Of a stretch of 64,000 bases of DNA, positions 16,736-25,802 are shown in pieces. How positions within the stretch are numbered: the first letter of the stretch is position 1; the number at the start of each line of letters is the position of its first letter. The notes under the pieces are model-generated. The model ran no database searches. It was not told the origin of the DNA and was given only the letters and a program-made list of their open reading frames with translations. The stretch is from Silvibacterium bohemicum (GTDB lineage Bacteria; Acidobacteriota; Terriglobia; Terriglobales; Acidobacteriaceae), in NCBI RefSeq assembly GCF_001006305.1, contig NZ_LBHJ01000019.1:62001-126000 (forward strand), read 5' to 3'. The translations under genes were made by a program, and so were the position numbers.

Positions 16736-17932
16736 GTGGGACCTAACCCGTTCTTAGGCGTCATCTATCATTGGATCGGCGGCTTCGCCTCGGCCACCAA
16801 CTTCATCCCTTTTCGTGGCATCAAACGCTGGTCGTGGGAGATTTACTGGATCATCCAAGGCGTGGCCGCATGGCTGATCGCCCCGACGTTGCTGGCCTCT
16901 ATTTTTGTTCCTCACGTCTTCGGCATTCTGCATCAGGCTCCGTCATCCGCGATCGGATACGCCATCTTCTGGGGCATGCTCTGGGGCACAGGAGGACTTA
17001 CCTTCGGGCTGGCCATCCGCTATCTGGGACTCGGTCTGGGTTATGCCATTGCGCTCGGCCTGTGCACTGCTTTCGGCACGCTCATGCCTCCCATCTTCAG
17101 CCGCGAGAACGGCCATATGCAACTGGTCATCATCGCACATCAGGCGTCGGGCCGTGTCATCCTCATCGGAGTGCTGGTCTGCCTGATTGCGGTCGCCATC
17201 AACGGCCTGGCCGGGATGTCAAAAGAGAAAGAGATTACAGAGGAAGAAAAGGCCAGCTCCGGCGAGCGCGATTTCTCCTTCGCCACCGGCATGGCTGTGG
17301 CCATCTTCGCGGGCATCATGAGCTCGTGCTTCGCCTATGGCCTGGCTGCCGGCAAACCAATCGGAGAGATTGCGAAGGTCCAGCTGCTGGCCTCGGGACA
17401 TTCGGATCTGTGGCAGAACCTGCCGGTGCTGATTGTCGTATTGTGGGGCGGCTTCATTACAAATTTTGTGTGGTCGCTGATTCTTATTCTGAAAAACCGC
17501 TCTTTCGCGCAATTCGGCGGCCAGCCGGGAAGCAATCCGCTGGGAACCAGCGCGGAGACGGGCACAACGCTGCAGGATGTCGATCCCCGCACACTCACCA
17601 AGCACATCGCCGCCGGGCCACTCACGAGAAATTACATCCTCGCCGCGCTGGCCGGCGTCATCTGGTACTTTCAATTCTTTTTCTATTCGATGGGCCAGAC
17701 CAAGATGGGCAAGTATGACTTTTCCAGCTGGGCTTTGCACATGGCCAGCATCATCATCTTCGCGACGTTGTGGGGCCTGATATTGGGAGAGTGGCGTGGA
17801 ACGGGCACGCGGACCCGGACACTGGTAGCGTCCGGGCTCGGGTTGTTGATTGCTTCCACGCTGATCATCGGGTACGGCAACTATCTCAAGACGGAAGAGC
17901 TGGTTCCGGCGCGGGTTGCCATGTCGCGATAG
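16736..17932 (+). CDS. rhaT: L-rhamnose/H+ symporter RhaT
   Basis: 398 residues from GTG 16736, preceded by GAGGG about seven bases upstream. The protein is almost wholly hydrophobic, with about ten membrane segments. The N-terminus GPNPFLGVIYHWIGGFASATNF and WSWEIYWIIQG are hallmarks of RhaT, and YFQFFFYSMGQTKMGKYDFSSWALHM near the C-terminus matches the family as well. It imports L-rhamnose with protons through the inner membrane. It is divergent from lutA and closes the rhamnose locus on the right. Length is slightly above that of E. coli RhaT because of a longer cytoplasmic loop (residues about 160-180). Confidence 0.94.
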   Translation: MGPNPFLGVIYHWIGGFASATNFIPFRGIKRWSWEIYWIIQGVAAWLIAPTLLASIFVPHVFGILHQAPSSAIGYAIFWGMLWGTGGLTFGLAIRYLGLGLGYAIALGLCTAFGTLMPPIFSRENGHMQLVIIAHQASGRVILIGVLVCLIAVAINGLAGMSKEKEITEEEKASSGERDFSFATGMAVAIFAGIMSSCFAYGLAAGKPIGEIAKVQLLASGHSDLWQNLPVLIVVLWGGFITNFVWSLILILKNRSFAQFGGQPGSNPLGTSAETGTTLQDVDPRTLTKHIAAGPLTRNYILAALAGVIWYFQFFFYSMGQTKMGKYDFSSWALHMASIIIFATLWGLILGEWRGTGTRTRTLVASGLGLLIASTLIIGYGNYLKTEELVPARVAMSR

Positions 17933-18000
17933 ACCCTATGGGCGATGCCGCTTCGTCAGCCTGGTATTACTATGTTGCATGGCGCAAGCGTTGATCCCTC

Positions 18001-19767
18001 ATGGAGATTGTCCGATTGACCTGCGGTCGTGAAACTCCAGTCGCGGCAAAGGAGAACCCCGGCATCGCGGCTCATCTGTGGAATGCGTGGTGCACTCGCC
18101 GGTTTCGAGACCTTCGTTGCGTGTGTGGCCTGTTTCTATTGTTGTCGATGGCCTCGGCATTTGAGACATGCCTGGCTCAGTCAGCCTCTCCGCAACAATC
18201 GATTGGCGCGACGATTCAGGGAACCATTGTCGAGGCGGATCACAAGGCGGTTGCTCACGCGCTGGTGCGGCTTGAATCTCAGGATGGGCATCGCGTGCTG
18301 CAGACTGTGACGGACTCTAACGGGGCCTATGTCATCTCTGCACTGCCTGCCGGCACGTATCGCATCACCTCGGAACTCAACGGGCTCCACAATCGCGTGA
18401 CTGATCCGCTGGTCATGGCAGCAGACGAGCATCGGCGCGTCGATCTTGTGCTCGAAGCTGCAAATACGCCAGGGGCAAAATCGAATCCGTCTTCTACAGC
18501 TGCGCCCCCTTCTCCATCCGCTGCCGATGCGATGCAGTTTGCCGATCTGCCCAACTTCACTGTCGCAGGAGTAACCGACTGGACTGCCGCGGGCGGACAC
18601 GGCTCCGACGCGCGATTGCGGACGAGCGAAGACCTCACGCGAGCGACAGTTGTGCTCAAACCGGCCGAGGCCAGTTCGGCGAAGTCGAAAGATGCCGCGA
18701 GCGAATCCGAGAGCAGTCTGCGCGCGGCTTTGGCAAAAGATCCACACAGCTTCGAGGCGAATCATCGGATGGGTGAGTTCTGTCTGCGCGAAAAAGATTT
18801 TCACGAGGCGATCCGCGCACTGCAGGCGGCTTACGAGATCGATCCGGCGAATGCGAGCAACGAGTACGACCTGGCTCTCGCTTACCAAGGCGCTGGGCAA
18901 CTGGCGCAGGCACGCGATCATGCTCAGCATTTACTGGCTCATGCGGAGAATGCCAATGCCCATCGGCTGCTGGGCGATCTGGACGAAGAGCTGGGTGAGC
19001 CGCTGCTTGCGGTCAATGAAGATGAGAGGGCGGTTCGTCTCGATCCCAGTGAAGAGAATTATTTTCAGTGGGGCACGGAGCTGTTGACTCATCGCGCGGT
19101 CAAGCCAGCGATCGAGGTTTTTGGAGATGGCGCAAAGGCTTATCCCAAATCGTCGCGCATGCTGGCGGCGCTGGGAGCCGCGCTGTTTGCCGGCGGACGC
19201 AATGACGAGGCCGCATCGCGCGTGTGCGAGGCGGCGGACTTGAATCCGGCCGATGCGGCTCCGTATATTTTTCTGGGCAAGATCGATCTCGCTGCGCCGA
19301 CAGCGATTGCATGCGTCGAGCCCAGGCTGGCGCATTATCTGGAGCAACAGCCGGAGAGCGCGCTTGCGAATTACTATTACGCGATGACGCTGTGGAAGGC
19401 GGAGCAGTCGTCAGAGAGCAAGGCGCAACTTCAGCGTGTCGAATTGCTGCTGACCAGGGCGGTTACCGCCGATCCCAAGTTTGAAGATGCGCTGCTACAG
19501 CTGGGCATCCTGTATTTCTCGCAGAGCAACTTCAAGCAAGCTGCGGATTGTTTTCAACGCGCGGTCTCTGCCGATCCGCAGTCGAGTGCTGCGCATTACC
19601 GGCTCGGCATGGCGTATGCGCGCATCGGTGAGCATGATCAGTCGCGAGCGGAATTTGCCCGTTATCGTGAGCTGGACCAGCAACAGGCGGCCGCGATTGA
19701 GCAGCAGCGGAAAGAGATCAAGCAGTTTCTAGTAGTGCTGAAGGACAAGCCGGCCACGGTGAACTGA
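18001..19767 (+). CDS. Exported TPR protein with N-terminal carboxypeptidase-regulatory-like domain
   Basis: 588 residues from ATG 18001, which has no clear Shine-Dalgarno; a GTG at 18121 is a possible later start. A hydrophobic segment at residues about 41-55 (CVCGLFLLLSMASAF) ends in CLAQ, a signal-peptide-like site. Residues about 70-155 form a carboxypeptidase-regulatory-like domain (IQGTIVEADHKAVAHALVRL ... AGTYRI). From about residue 240 at least seven tetratricopeptide repeats follow. The C-terminal two thirds is a paralogue of the TPR protein at 29694-31109 (ANYYYAMTLWK against AQYYYAMSLWK, both ending with AHYRLG-type repeats). It converges on the ASPIC/UnbV operon. A scaffold role at the envelope is inferred. 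Confidence 0.85.
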   Translation: MEIVRLTCGRETPVAAKENPGIAAHLWNAWCTRRFRDLRCVCGLFLLLSMASAFETCLAQSASPQQSIGATIQGTIVEADHKAVAHALVRLESQDGHRVLQTVTDSNGAYVISALPAGTYRITSELNGLHNRVTDPLVMAADEHRRVDLVLEAANTPGAKSNPSSTAAPPSPSAADAMQFADLPNFTVAGVTDWTAAGGHGSDARLRTSEDLTRATVVLKPAEASSAKSKDAASESESSLRAALAKDPHSFEANHRMGEFCLREKDFHEAIRALQAAYEIDPANASNEYDLALAYQGAGQLAQARDHAQHLLAHAENANAHRLLGDLDEELGEPLLAVNEDERAVRLDPSEENYFQWGTELLTHRAVKPAIEVFGDGAKAYPKSSRMLAALGAALFAGGRNDEAASRVCEAADLNPADAAPYIFLGKIDLAAPTAIACVEPRLAHYLEQQPESALANYYYAMTLWKAEQSSESKAQLQRVELLLTRAVTADPKFEDALLQLGILYFSQSNFKQAADCFQRAVSADPQSSAAHYRLGMAYARIGEHDQSRAEFARYRELDQQQAAAIEQQRKEIKQFLVVLKDKPATVN

Positions 19768-19791
19768 GGCAGGCTTTTGCGGATAGAATTT

Positions 19792-19860
19792 CTTTCGGCG
19801 GCTGAAGCCGCGTTTCTTGCACGCCAGTGATGGCATGGCTAAAGCCATGCCCTACCGAAA
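19792..19860. repeat. REP-type double palindrome in a convergent gap
   Basis: Two hairpins lie side by side: CGGCGGCTGAAGCCGC (about 19796-19812) and GGCATGGCTAAAGCCATGCC (19832-19851), enclosed by TTTCGG and CCGAAA. The same GGCTNAAGCC hairpin core is found three times at 57417-57530. It sits between two convergent genes, the usual place for REP sequences, and may help end transcription. Confidence 0.7.
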
Positions 19861-19892
19861 GCAATTCAATTTAACATTGTCGAGATTGCCCA

Positions 19893-21656
19893 TCACTTGA
19901 TGACGCCTTCGCCTTCGCGAATGGTGAGGATCTGGTTTGCCTTCATCTTTTCGAAGCGCTCGATCTTCTGCGTGGTGGGCCACTTCACTTCGATGAGGTC
20001 TACGGTGTCGGCCTTGCCAAGGCCGAAGTGGAGGCGCAGGTCGCTCTGCGACATTACGCTGGTCCCGCTGTGCACCTCGTCCATCTGGATGTGCTTGCCG
20101 ACCATCACGCGGACACGTGCGCCGATGGCGGTGCGATTGCACTTGGTGCCGATGAGCTTAATCTTGATCCAGTTCTGTCGATTGCCTCCGTCATTGCGGA
20201 GCAGCGAGGGAGGGTCGTTGAGGTTCAGGATAACGGCATCTATGTCGCCATCGTTGTCGTAGTCGCCGAAGGCCGCGCCACGGCTGGAGAATCGTTCACT
20301 GACGCCAGGGCCCAGCTCTGCTGAGACGTCTTTGAAGCGCCCATTGCCTAGGTTTTTGTAGACGAGCCGCGGGTTTTTGAATGTCTGGCCGAAGTTGTAG
20401 TTATCGATCTCCGGATAAACATGCCCGTTCACCTGGATGATGTCGGCCCAGCCGTCGTTATCGTAGTCGACGAAGCCGCAGCCCCAGGCAACGTAGCGAT
20501 TGTTGACTCCGATGCCTGAATCGAAGGTGACATCGGTGAATGTGCCGTCACCGTTGTTGTGGTAGAGGTTGCAGGTGTCGTCGGAGAAGTTGGTCTTGAA
20601 GATATCGAAGAAGCCGTCGCAGTCGTAGTCGGCGACGGCTACGCCCATGCCGGCCTGCTCGTGTCCGTTGTCGCTGTAGGCGCAGCCGGCCATCACAGCG
20701 ACATCGGTAAACGTGCCGTCGTGATTGTTCTTGAACAGGATGCTTGGCTCGGAGTCTACGGCGATGTAGATATCGGGCCAGCCGTCGTTGTCGAAGTCAT
20801 AGGAGACAGCAGTGATCGAATAGCGCGGGCCGGGCTTCAGTATGCCGGATTTCTCCGAAACATCGGTGAAGGTGCCATCACCGTTGTTGCGGTAGAGGAT
20901 GTTGGTGTCGCCAGGCAGTCCGCGCGGGCCGCACATGCTCGGCACGCCCTTCCATTGGCAATAGGTTGTCTTATCGGCTGGAAGAATTTTCTCCGGATCG
21001 AGCTTGAGGTAATTGCAGACGAAGAGATCGAGATGGCCATCGCGATCGTAATCAAGAAAGGTACAACCCGTGCCCCAGCGATAGATGTTCTGCGCAAGGC
21101 CGGCCTTCTGCGTCACGTCAGTAAATGTGCCATCGCCATTGTTGCGGAAGAGGATGTTGTGTCCCCAGAAGCAGCAGAAGAGATCATCCCAACCATCGTT
21201 GTTGTAGTCGCCGACGCAGACGCCGGTCTGCCAGCCGGTGCGTCCGATGCCGGATTTTTCCGTGACATCGGTAAAGGTGCCATCGCGATTATTTTTATAC
21301 AGGTGGGACGTGGGAGCCTGGCCCGGAGCCCATTGCGCGTCGAGCCTGTTGCCGTTGGTGAGATAGATATCGAGCCAGCCGTCGTGATCGTAGTCGAAGA
21401 AGGCCAGCCCGCTGCCCTTGGCTTCGATGATGGAGCGCTTGTGATCGATGCCGCCCCACACGTTGAGCGCGGTGAGACCGGAGTGCTGCGCGACGTCGAC
21501 AAGTTGGACTGGAGATGTTTCGACATGGGGAGACGTCGCGGTTTGAAGGAGCGACGGATCGCGCCACTTCCACAGCGGCGTCGCGAGCGCTTCAGTCAGC
21601 GTGCCGCTGAGCGCGATGATTCCGGAGCCGAGGAAACGGCGGCGGGGAAGATTCAT
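19893..21656 (-). CDS. CRTAC1-family protein (FG-GAP/VCBS repeats and ASPIC/UnbV domain), Tat-exported
   Basis: 587 residues. ATG 21656 overlaps the stop of the upstream gene (ATGA). The N-terminus MNLPRRRFLGSGIIALSGTL is a Tat-type signal. At least seven FG-GAP repeats with calcium-loop motifs follow: FFDYDHDGWLDIYLTNG, VGDYNNDGWDDLF, FLDYDRDGHLDLFVCNY, SYDFDNDGWPDIYIAVD, VADYDCDGFFDIFKTNF, FVDYDNDGWADIIQVNG and FGDYDNDGDIDAVILN. The C-terminus is an ASPIC/UnbV domain (AIGARVRVMVGKHIQMDEV). It folds as a beta-propeller, probably at the cell surface. It is the second gene of the operon that starts at 25498 and is divergent from a TonB receptor. Specific ligand unknown. Confidence 0.92.
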   Translation of the reverse strand: MNLPRRRFLGSGIIALSGTLTEALATPLWKWRDPSLLQTATSPHVETSPVQLVDVAQHSGLTALNVWGGIDHKRSIIEAKGSGLAFFDYDHDGWLDIYLTNGNRLDAQWAPGQAPTSHLYKNNRDGTFTDVTEKSGIGRTGWQTGVCVGDYNNDGWDDLFCCFWGHNILFRNNGDGTFTDVTQKAGLAQNIYRWGTGCTFLDYDRDGHLDLFVCNYLKLDPEKILPADKTTYCQWKGVPSMCGPRGLPGDTNILYRNNGDGTFTDVSEKSGILKPGPRYSITAVSYDFDNDGWPDIYIAVDSEPSILFKNNHDGTFTDVAVMAGCAYSDNGHEQAGMGVAVADYDCDGFFDIFKTNFSDDTCNLYHNNGDGTFTDVTFDSGIGVNNRYVAWGCGFVDYDNDGWADIIQVNGHVYPEIDNYNFGQTFKNPRLVYKNLGNGRFKDVSAELGPGVSERFSSRGAAFGDYDNDGDIDAVILNLNDPPSLLRNDGGNRQNWIKIKLIGTKCNRTAIGARVRVMVGKHIQMDEVHSGTSVMSQSDLRLHFGLGKADTVDLIEVKWPTTQKIERFEKMKANQILTIREGEGVIK

Positions 21657-24600
21657 CGCAGTGCTTCCATAGCTTGCAGTGCGCCGCGATTCTGCGGCTG
21701 CAGGCGGAGCAGCTCCTGCACCATGGCGATTGCGCTTTCGCGGTCGCCGCGCATGGCGTAGAGACGCGCGAGATTGAGATAGGACTGATCGAAATTCGGA
21801 ACGAGCTGGATGCAGGTTTTGAATTGCGCTTCCGCTTCGGAGTAATTTTGCGCGCGCACGTAAAGGATGCCGAGATTGTTGCGCGCTTCGGGGTAGTCGG
21901 GGCGCAGCGCGATGGCCTTCTGGAGATAGTCAGAGGCTTGAGGTATCTGGCCTTGCTGCGCGTAGAGCATGCCCAGACCGTAGTCGATCTCCGGATCGTC
22001 AGGTTGGATTGCAAGAGCGCGCGTGAGCAGGTCCTGCGCCTTGTCGAATGCGCCCTGGCGGCGATAGAGATTTCCCAGGTTCACGAGCGCGATGGCATAG
22101 GATGGCCTCTGCTGCAGCGATCGCTGAAAGTTCTGCATCGCATCGTCCGCGCGGCCCTGCTGCGCGGCGATCATGCCGAGGTTGTTCCAGGCCTCAGGAT
22201 AGTCAGCGCGCAAGGCTACTGTACGTTCGAGATATTTCTTCGCCTGGTCGAGATCGTTTCTGCGCAGATAGAGAGTGCCGAGGTTATAGCAGGCTTCGGG
22301 ATCATCCGGCTTGGCGGCGAGCACCTGCTGGAAAGATGCTGTGGCCTGATCGAGATATCCGTGCTGGAGCAGAGCGATGCCGTAGGTGAAATCGTTGCGC
22401 TGCAACGCGCTCTGATAGAGCACTCCTCCGAAGGGCAGCGCCTTCGCGAGGCGGTCTTTCGGATTGGTGGGTATGGTTCGCATATCGTCGAGCACGCGCG
22501 CGGGGTCCACCGGCCCCTGATAGATCTTGACGATCATGACTTCGCGGTCAAGTAGAAACGTGCATGGGATGGGCAGGTCTTTGCGGCGATCGAAGAGAAA
22601 CCGAAAGATGATGTTGTAGATGCCGGCGACTTCTTCGGTCGCGAAGAGAACCGGGAAAGAAAAATGGTCTGGTGAGACGGCGGCCTGTGCGGCGTGAAGA
22701 TCGGAGGGGTCGTCAACATTGAGGGCGAGGACTTCGCAATGGCTCGCTGTCAGCGCGGCATGCTGCTGCTGGAATATTCGGAGCTGATCGCTGCTCTGAG
22801 GTGATTTCGTCGACCAGAAATTGAGCAACAGGAAGCTGCCCTGCAGCGATTGCAAGCTGCGCATGTTGCCGGTGAGGTCGGGCAGCGAAAATTCCGGAGC
22901 CTTCAACGGCTCGAGCAGCCATGTTTCCACCTGCGAGGGCAGGGATTCTGGGGCTGTCGAGGGTGCCGTTCCAATAGATATGACCGGCGGCGGTGCGAAG
23001 GGCGTAGCGTTGAATGTCGACGCGCCTTCTTCGATCTCGATGCGATGGTTTGGGGGAAGATTTTCGAACTGCTGCGTCAGCCCGCTGGGCCAGTGGACGG
23101 TGGCGCGAACATTTCCATCGTAACTCCCGATGCCCACGTGAACTTCCTTCGTATGCTGCGCGAGAAATCCCGATCCGGCCTGCAGATATCTTGTCTGGCG
23201 CAGGCCGCCCGCTTCTACTGTGACCGCTGCACCGATGGCGTCGCGATTGCTCTTCGTGCCGCGCAGGCGAAAGGCAATCGACTTGCCGATGTCCTGCATA
23301 CTGTTGTGCAGGATCCGCAATTGCGGGGCGTTGCGATTTTTCAGGATGACTTCAAGCCGGCCATCGTGATCGAGATCGGCCAGCGCAAACGAACGGCTGT
23401 CCTCGGGGAAGTCGAGTCCGGCGGTTCCCGAGACTTCGGAGAAGGTTCCGTCGCGGTTATTCGCGAACATTACGTTGCGCTCATAGCCGCTCCATGACGC
23501 GTCGGAGCGGATCAGCTCATTCAATGCGTTCCAGCCGTGCTCGTAGGCTTGCGACGGGGTGGTGTCGTCGGGCGATTTGGCCACGACCTGACGCCAGAAG
23601 AAGCTGCCCAGGTCAATCTGATTTTTGGGGCCGGAGATGTATCCGTTGGCCACATAGAGATCGGGATAGCCGTCGTGATCGAAATCCCAGAAGTCGGAGC
23701 ACCACGACCATCGGCCCATTTCGATGCCAATCCGGGCGCTCTCATTCTGGAAATTGCCGTCCCCTTGATTGCGGTAAAGCGAATTGCCGCGGGCATGGCG
23801 GCGATAGAGGGCGCGGATATCTTCCGGCGCTTTCTCATGAAAATTCTTCTGCTGCGAAACCCTCTGCCCGGCTGCTGACCACATGTTGGCGGCGTAGATG
23901 TCCGGCTTGCCGTCGTTGTCGATGTCGCTCCACGCGGCGCTCATGCCGGCTCCGGCATCCTGGACGTGAGCTGCTTCGGAAATGGCGGCGAAGGTGCCAT
24001 CACCGTTATTGCGGTAGAAGTTGCTGCGGCCGAAATCGTTGGCCACGTAGAGATCGGGAAGACCGTTGCTTTGATAGTCCCCCCAGGCGCAGGCAAAGCT
24101 GTAACGGTCGTTTTCGGCATTCAAGCCGACGGCTTCGGTGTGGTCTTCGAAGGTCCCATCGCCCTGGTTGCGCATCAGGTAATTCGGCGGACCGTTGCGG
24201 GCGTCGAAGTAGGGCACGGGATAGTGATACTGGTCGAGGCCGAGATAGTAACTGTAAAGGCAGAAGTAGATATCGAGGCGGCCATCGCGGTCATAGTCGG
24301 CGATCGCCGCATGAGTGAAGGTTCCCTGCGGCTGCTGCTTAAACTTGAAGGCATCGCGCTTGAGCGAGAAAGTTCCGTTGCCCTGATTGAGAAACAGGAG
24401 TGGACCGCTGCCGCAGACGACCAGGAGATCCTGTACGCCTTTGTTTCCGAAGTCGGCGAAGAGGGCGCAGGCAGTATTGTCGAGAACGCCGACTCCCGAT
24501 TTCTCTGTGACATCCTCGAAGGTGCCGTCGCCGCGATTGCGGTAGAGACGATTCGGTAATCCCGCTGGCTGGCAGACGTAAAGATCATCGAAGCCATCGT

Positions 24601-25498
24601 TATCGAAGTCGCCAACAGAGACGCCGTTGTTCCCGTAAACGTCGATCCCACAGGCGCCGTCGAGCACGGTGCGCCAGTAGTCGGTTCCGTGAAGCAGCTG
24701 GGTTGAGTAGGATTCAGCCGCCGTCATTGCGTGCCCCGTCACATCGACGAAGGCAGGGCCACGGATTTCGCTTACTGTCTCCTCGCGGGCCTCCCACTTG
24801 CGAACCTTCCACTCCTTCGAATCGTTCTGCAGCCATTCGGTCAGCCAGGCGCCCACCCGCTCTTCGCGGCGGTCGGATTCCAGCTCCGCGACGATGTCGT
24901 AGCGAATGTCCAGACGGAGGGTGAGGGGCGTCTCTGCAATCTCCTCGATGGCGGTGATCTCGAACTCCGCCGTCCGCACCTTGGCAGTCCCCCCGAGCCA
25001 GCTGCGGATTTCGTGAAGCACGCGCTCGCGGCCCGGGATGAGCTGCTTCTTCGACTCAAACTGCCTCTTGCGTATCTCAAGCCCGCTGCCGCTCCTCAGC
25101 TTGTGTTCCTGAGTTGGCGTGAGCGGGGAGATTTCACAGGCGGGGTCGAGAAACGCTGCCAGCGCTGAGAGATCATTCGCGCCCGACTGCAAGGCTTGAC
25201 TCCATCGTTGGAGGAGCAGGCCAATTTCGTACGCATATTTTTCAGTTACGAACTCATCGCTGCCCGGAGCAACGAGGCTGAATAGATTTTCGACCGGCGA
25301 CTGGGCGGGATAATGCGGTGTAAAGCGGACGTCCGCAAAGGGGAGCACGCCATTCGCGGCAGAAGGAAACTCGGACAGGCCGGACCAAGGGGAGCAGCCG
25401 AGGAAGGGAGCTGCACGAAAGAAAAACGGCGCAGCTGCAAAGCCTTTCAGGATCGATCGCCGGGAAAACGGCTTTCCTTCGTTATGGTGATGCGACAT
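21653..25498 (-). CDS. Tat-exported fusion: NTF2-like + FG-GAP/ASPIC-UnbV + cysteine-less thioredoxin fold + TPR
   Basis: 1281 residues from ATG 25498, chosen because it gives a clean Tat signal (FSRRSILKGFAAAPFFF); the frame is open 58 codons further up. Approximate order: residues 60-260 an NTF2/SnoaL-like region; 280-800 FG-GAP repeats (VGDFDNDGFDDLYVCQ, IADYDRDGRLDIYF, WSDIDNDGKPDIYAAN, FWDFDHDGYPDLYVANG); 800-870 ASPIC/UnbV; 920-1060 a TlpA/AhpC-like thioredoxin fold in which the WCxxC position reads WSTKSPQS, so it has no redox cysteines; 1080-1281 about seven TPRs. The usual CRTAC1 protein is 500-700 residues, so this is more than double. First gene of a two-gene operon, divergent from the TonB receptor at 25803. 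Likely a surface binding or assembly factor (inference). Confidence 0.88.
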   Translation of the reverse strand: MSHHHNEGKPFSRRSILKGFAAAPFFFRAAPFLGCSPWSGLSEFPSAANGVLPFADVRFTPHYPAQSPVENLFSLVAPGSDEFVTEKYAYEIGLLLQRWSQALQSGANDLSALAAFLDPACEISPLTPTQEHKLRSGSGLEIRKRQFESKKQLIPGRERVLHEIRSWLGGTAKVRTAEFEITAIEEIAETPLTLRLDIRYDIVAELESDRREERVGAWLTEWLQNDSKEWKVRKWEAREETVSEIRGPAFVDVTGHAMTAAESYSTQLLHGTDYWRTVLDGACGIDVYGNNGVSVGDFDNDGFDDLYVCQPAGLPNRLYRNRGDGTFEDVTEKSGVGVLDNTACALFADFGNKGVQDLLVVCGSGPLLFLNQGNGTFSLKRDAFKFKQQPQGTFTHAAIADYDRDGRLDIYFCLYSYYLGLDQYHYPVPYFDARNGPPNYLMRNQGDGTFEDHTEAVGLNAENDRYSFACAWGDYQSNGLPDLYVANDFGRSNFYRNNGDGTFAAISEAAHVQDAGAGMSAAWSDIDNDGKPDIYAANMWSAAGQRVSQQKNFHEKAPEDIRALYRRHARGNSLYRNQGDGNFQNESARIGIEMGRWSWCSDFWDFDHDGYPDLYVANGYISGPKNQIDLGSFFWRQVVAKSPDDTTPSQAYEHGWNALNELIRSDASWSGYERNVMFANNRDGTFSEVSGTAGLDFPEDSRSFALADLDHDGRLEVILKNRNAPQLRILHNSMQDIGKSIAFRLRGTKSNRDAIGAAVTVEAGGLRQTRYLQAGSGFLAQHTKEVHVGIGSYDGNVRATVHWPSGLTQQFENLPPNHRIEIEEGASTFNATPFAPPPVISIGTAPSTAPESLPSQVETWLLEPLKAPEFSLPDLTGNMRSLQSLQGSFLLLNFWSTKSPQSSDQLRIFQQQHAALTASHCEVLALNVDDPSDLHAAQAAVSPDHFSFPVLFATEEVAGIYNIIFRFLFDRRKDLPIPCTFLLDREVMIVKIYQGPVDPARVLDDMRTIPTNPKDRLAKALPFGGVLYQSALQRNDFTYGIALLQHGYLDQATASFQQVLAAKPDDPEACYNLGTLYLRRNDLDQAKKYLERTVALRADYPEAWNNLGMIAAQQGRADDAMQNFQRSLQQRPSYAIALVNLGNLYRRQGAFDKAQDLLTRALAIQPDDPEIDYGLGMLYAQQGQIPQASDYLQKAIALRPDYPEARNNLGILYVRAQNYSEAEAQFKTCIQLVPNFDQSYLNLARLYAMRGDRESAIAMVQELLRLQPQNRGALQAMEALR

Positions 25499-25802
25499 CT
25501 TTGTGCAGTTCCCCGTGATCAGTCCGGAAGTCGCAATGCTAGCATCGGGGCCGATCCTCTCCAAATTGGTATATCCCAATTCGCATTTTGCCTCGGCAAA
25601 AGCGGTGATTTTCCTGCCGAAATCTCTTATCCATCCCAGGATGCGGAGAAGACTCATCATTTTGATTGACAAATTTATCTACACACAGGTAGCTTTCATC
25701 CCGCTATTGCGAGTTGTTTCTACTGACGCGATTGTAAGCGGTTGCAAACGTCCGACACCGCAGCTTTTGAACGAGAGAAGTACAAAATTGGAGGCTGTTC
25801 GA
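25499..25802. promoter_or_regulatory. Divergent promoter region between the ASPIC/UnbV operon and the TonB receptor
   Basis: No gene is seen in these 304 bases, which separate two starts facing away from each other. TTGTAAGCGGTTGCAA at 25732-25747 is an imperfect palindrome (six of eight arm pairs) of the type bound by LacI-family regulators. TTGACA at 25666-25671 is a possible -35 element without a convincing -10. The leftward promoter was not recognised. Confidence 0.45.

Noticed and set aside
25503-25802. Upstream extension of the second TonB receptor by 100 codons
   Set aside because: No signal sequence would result and the extension fills the divergent promoter region; ATG 25803 has GGAGG and a proper signal peptide.
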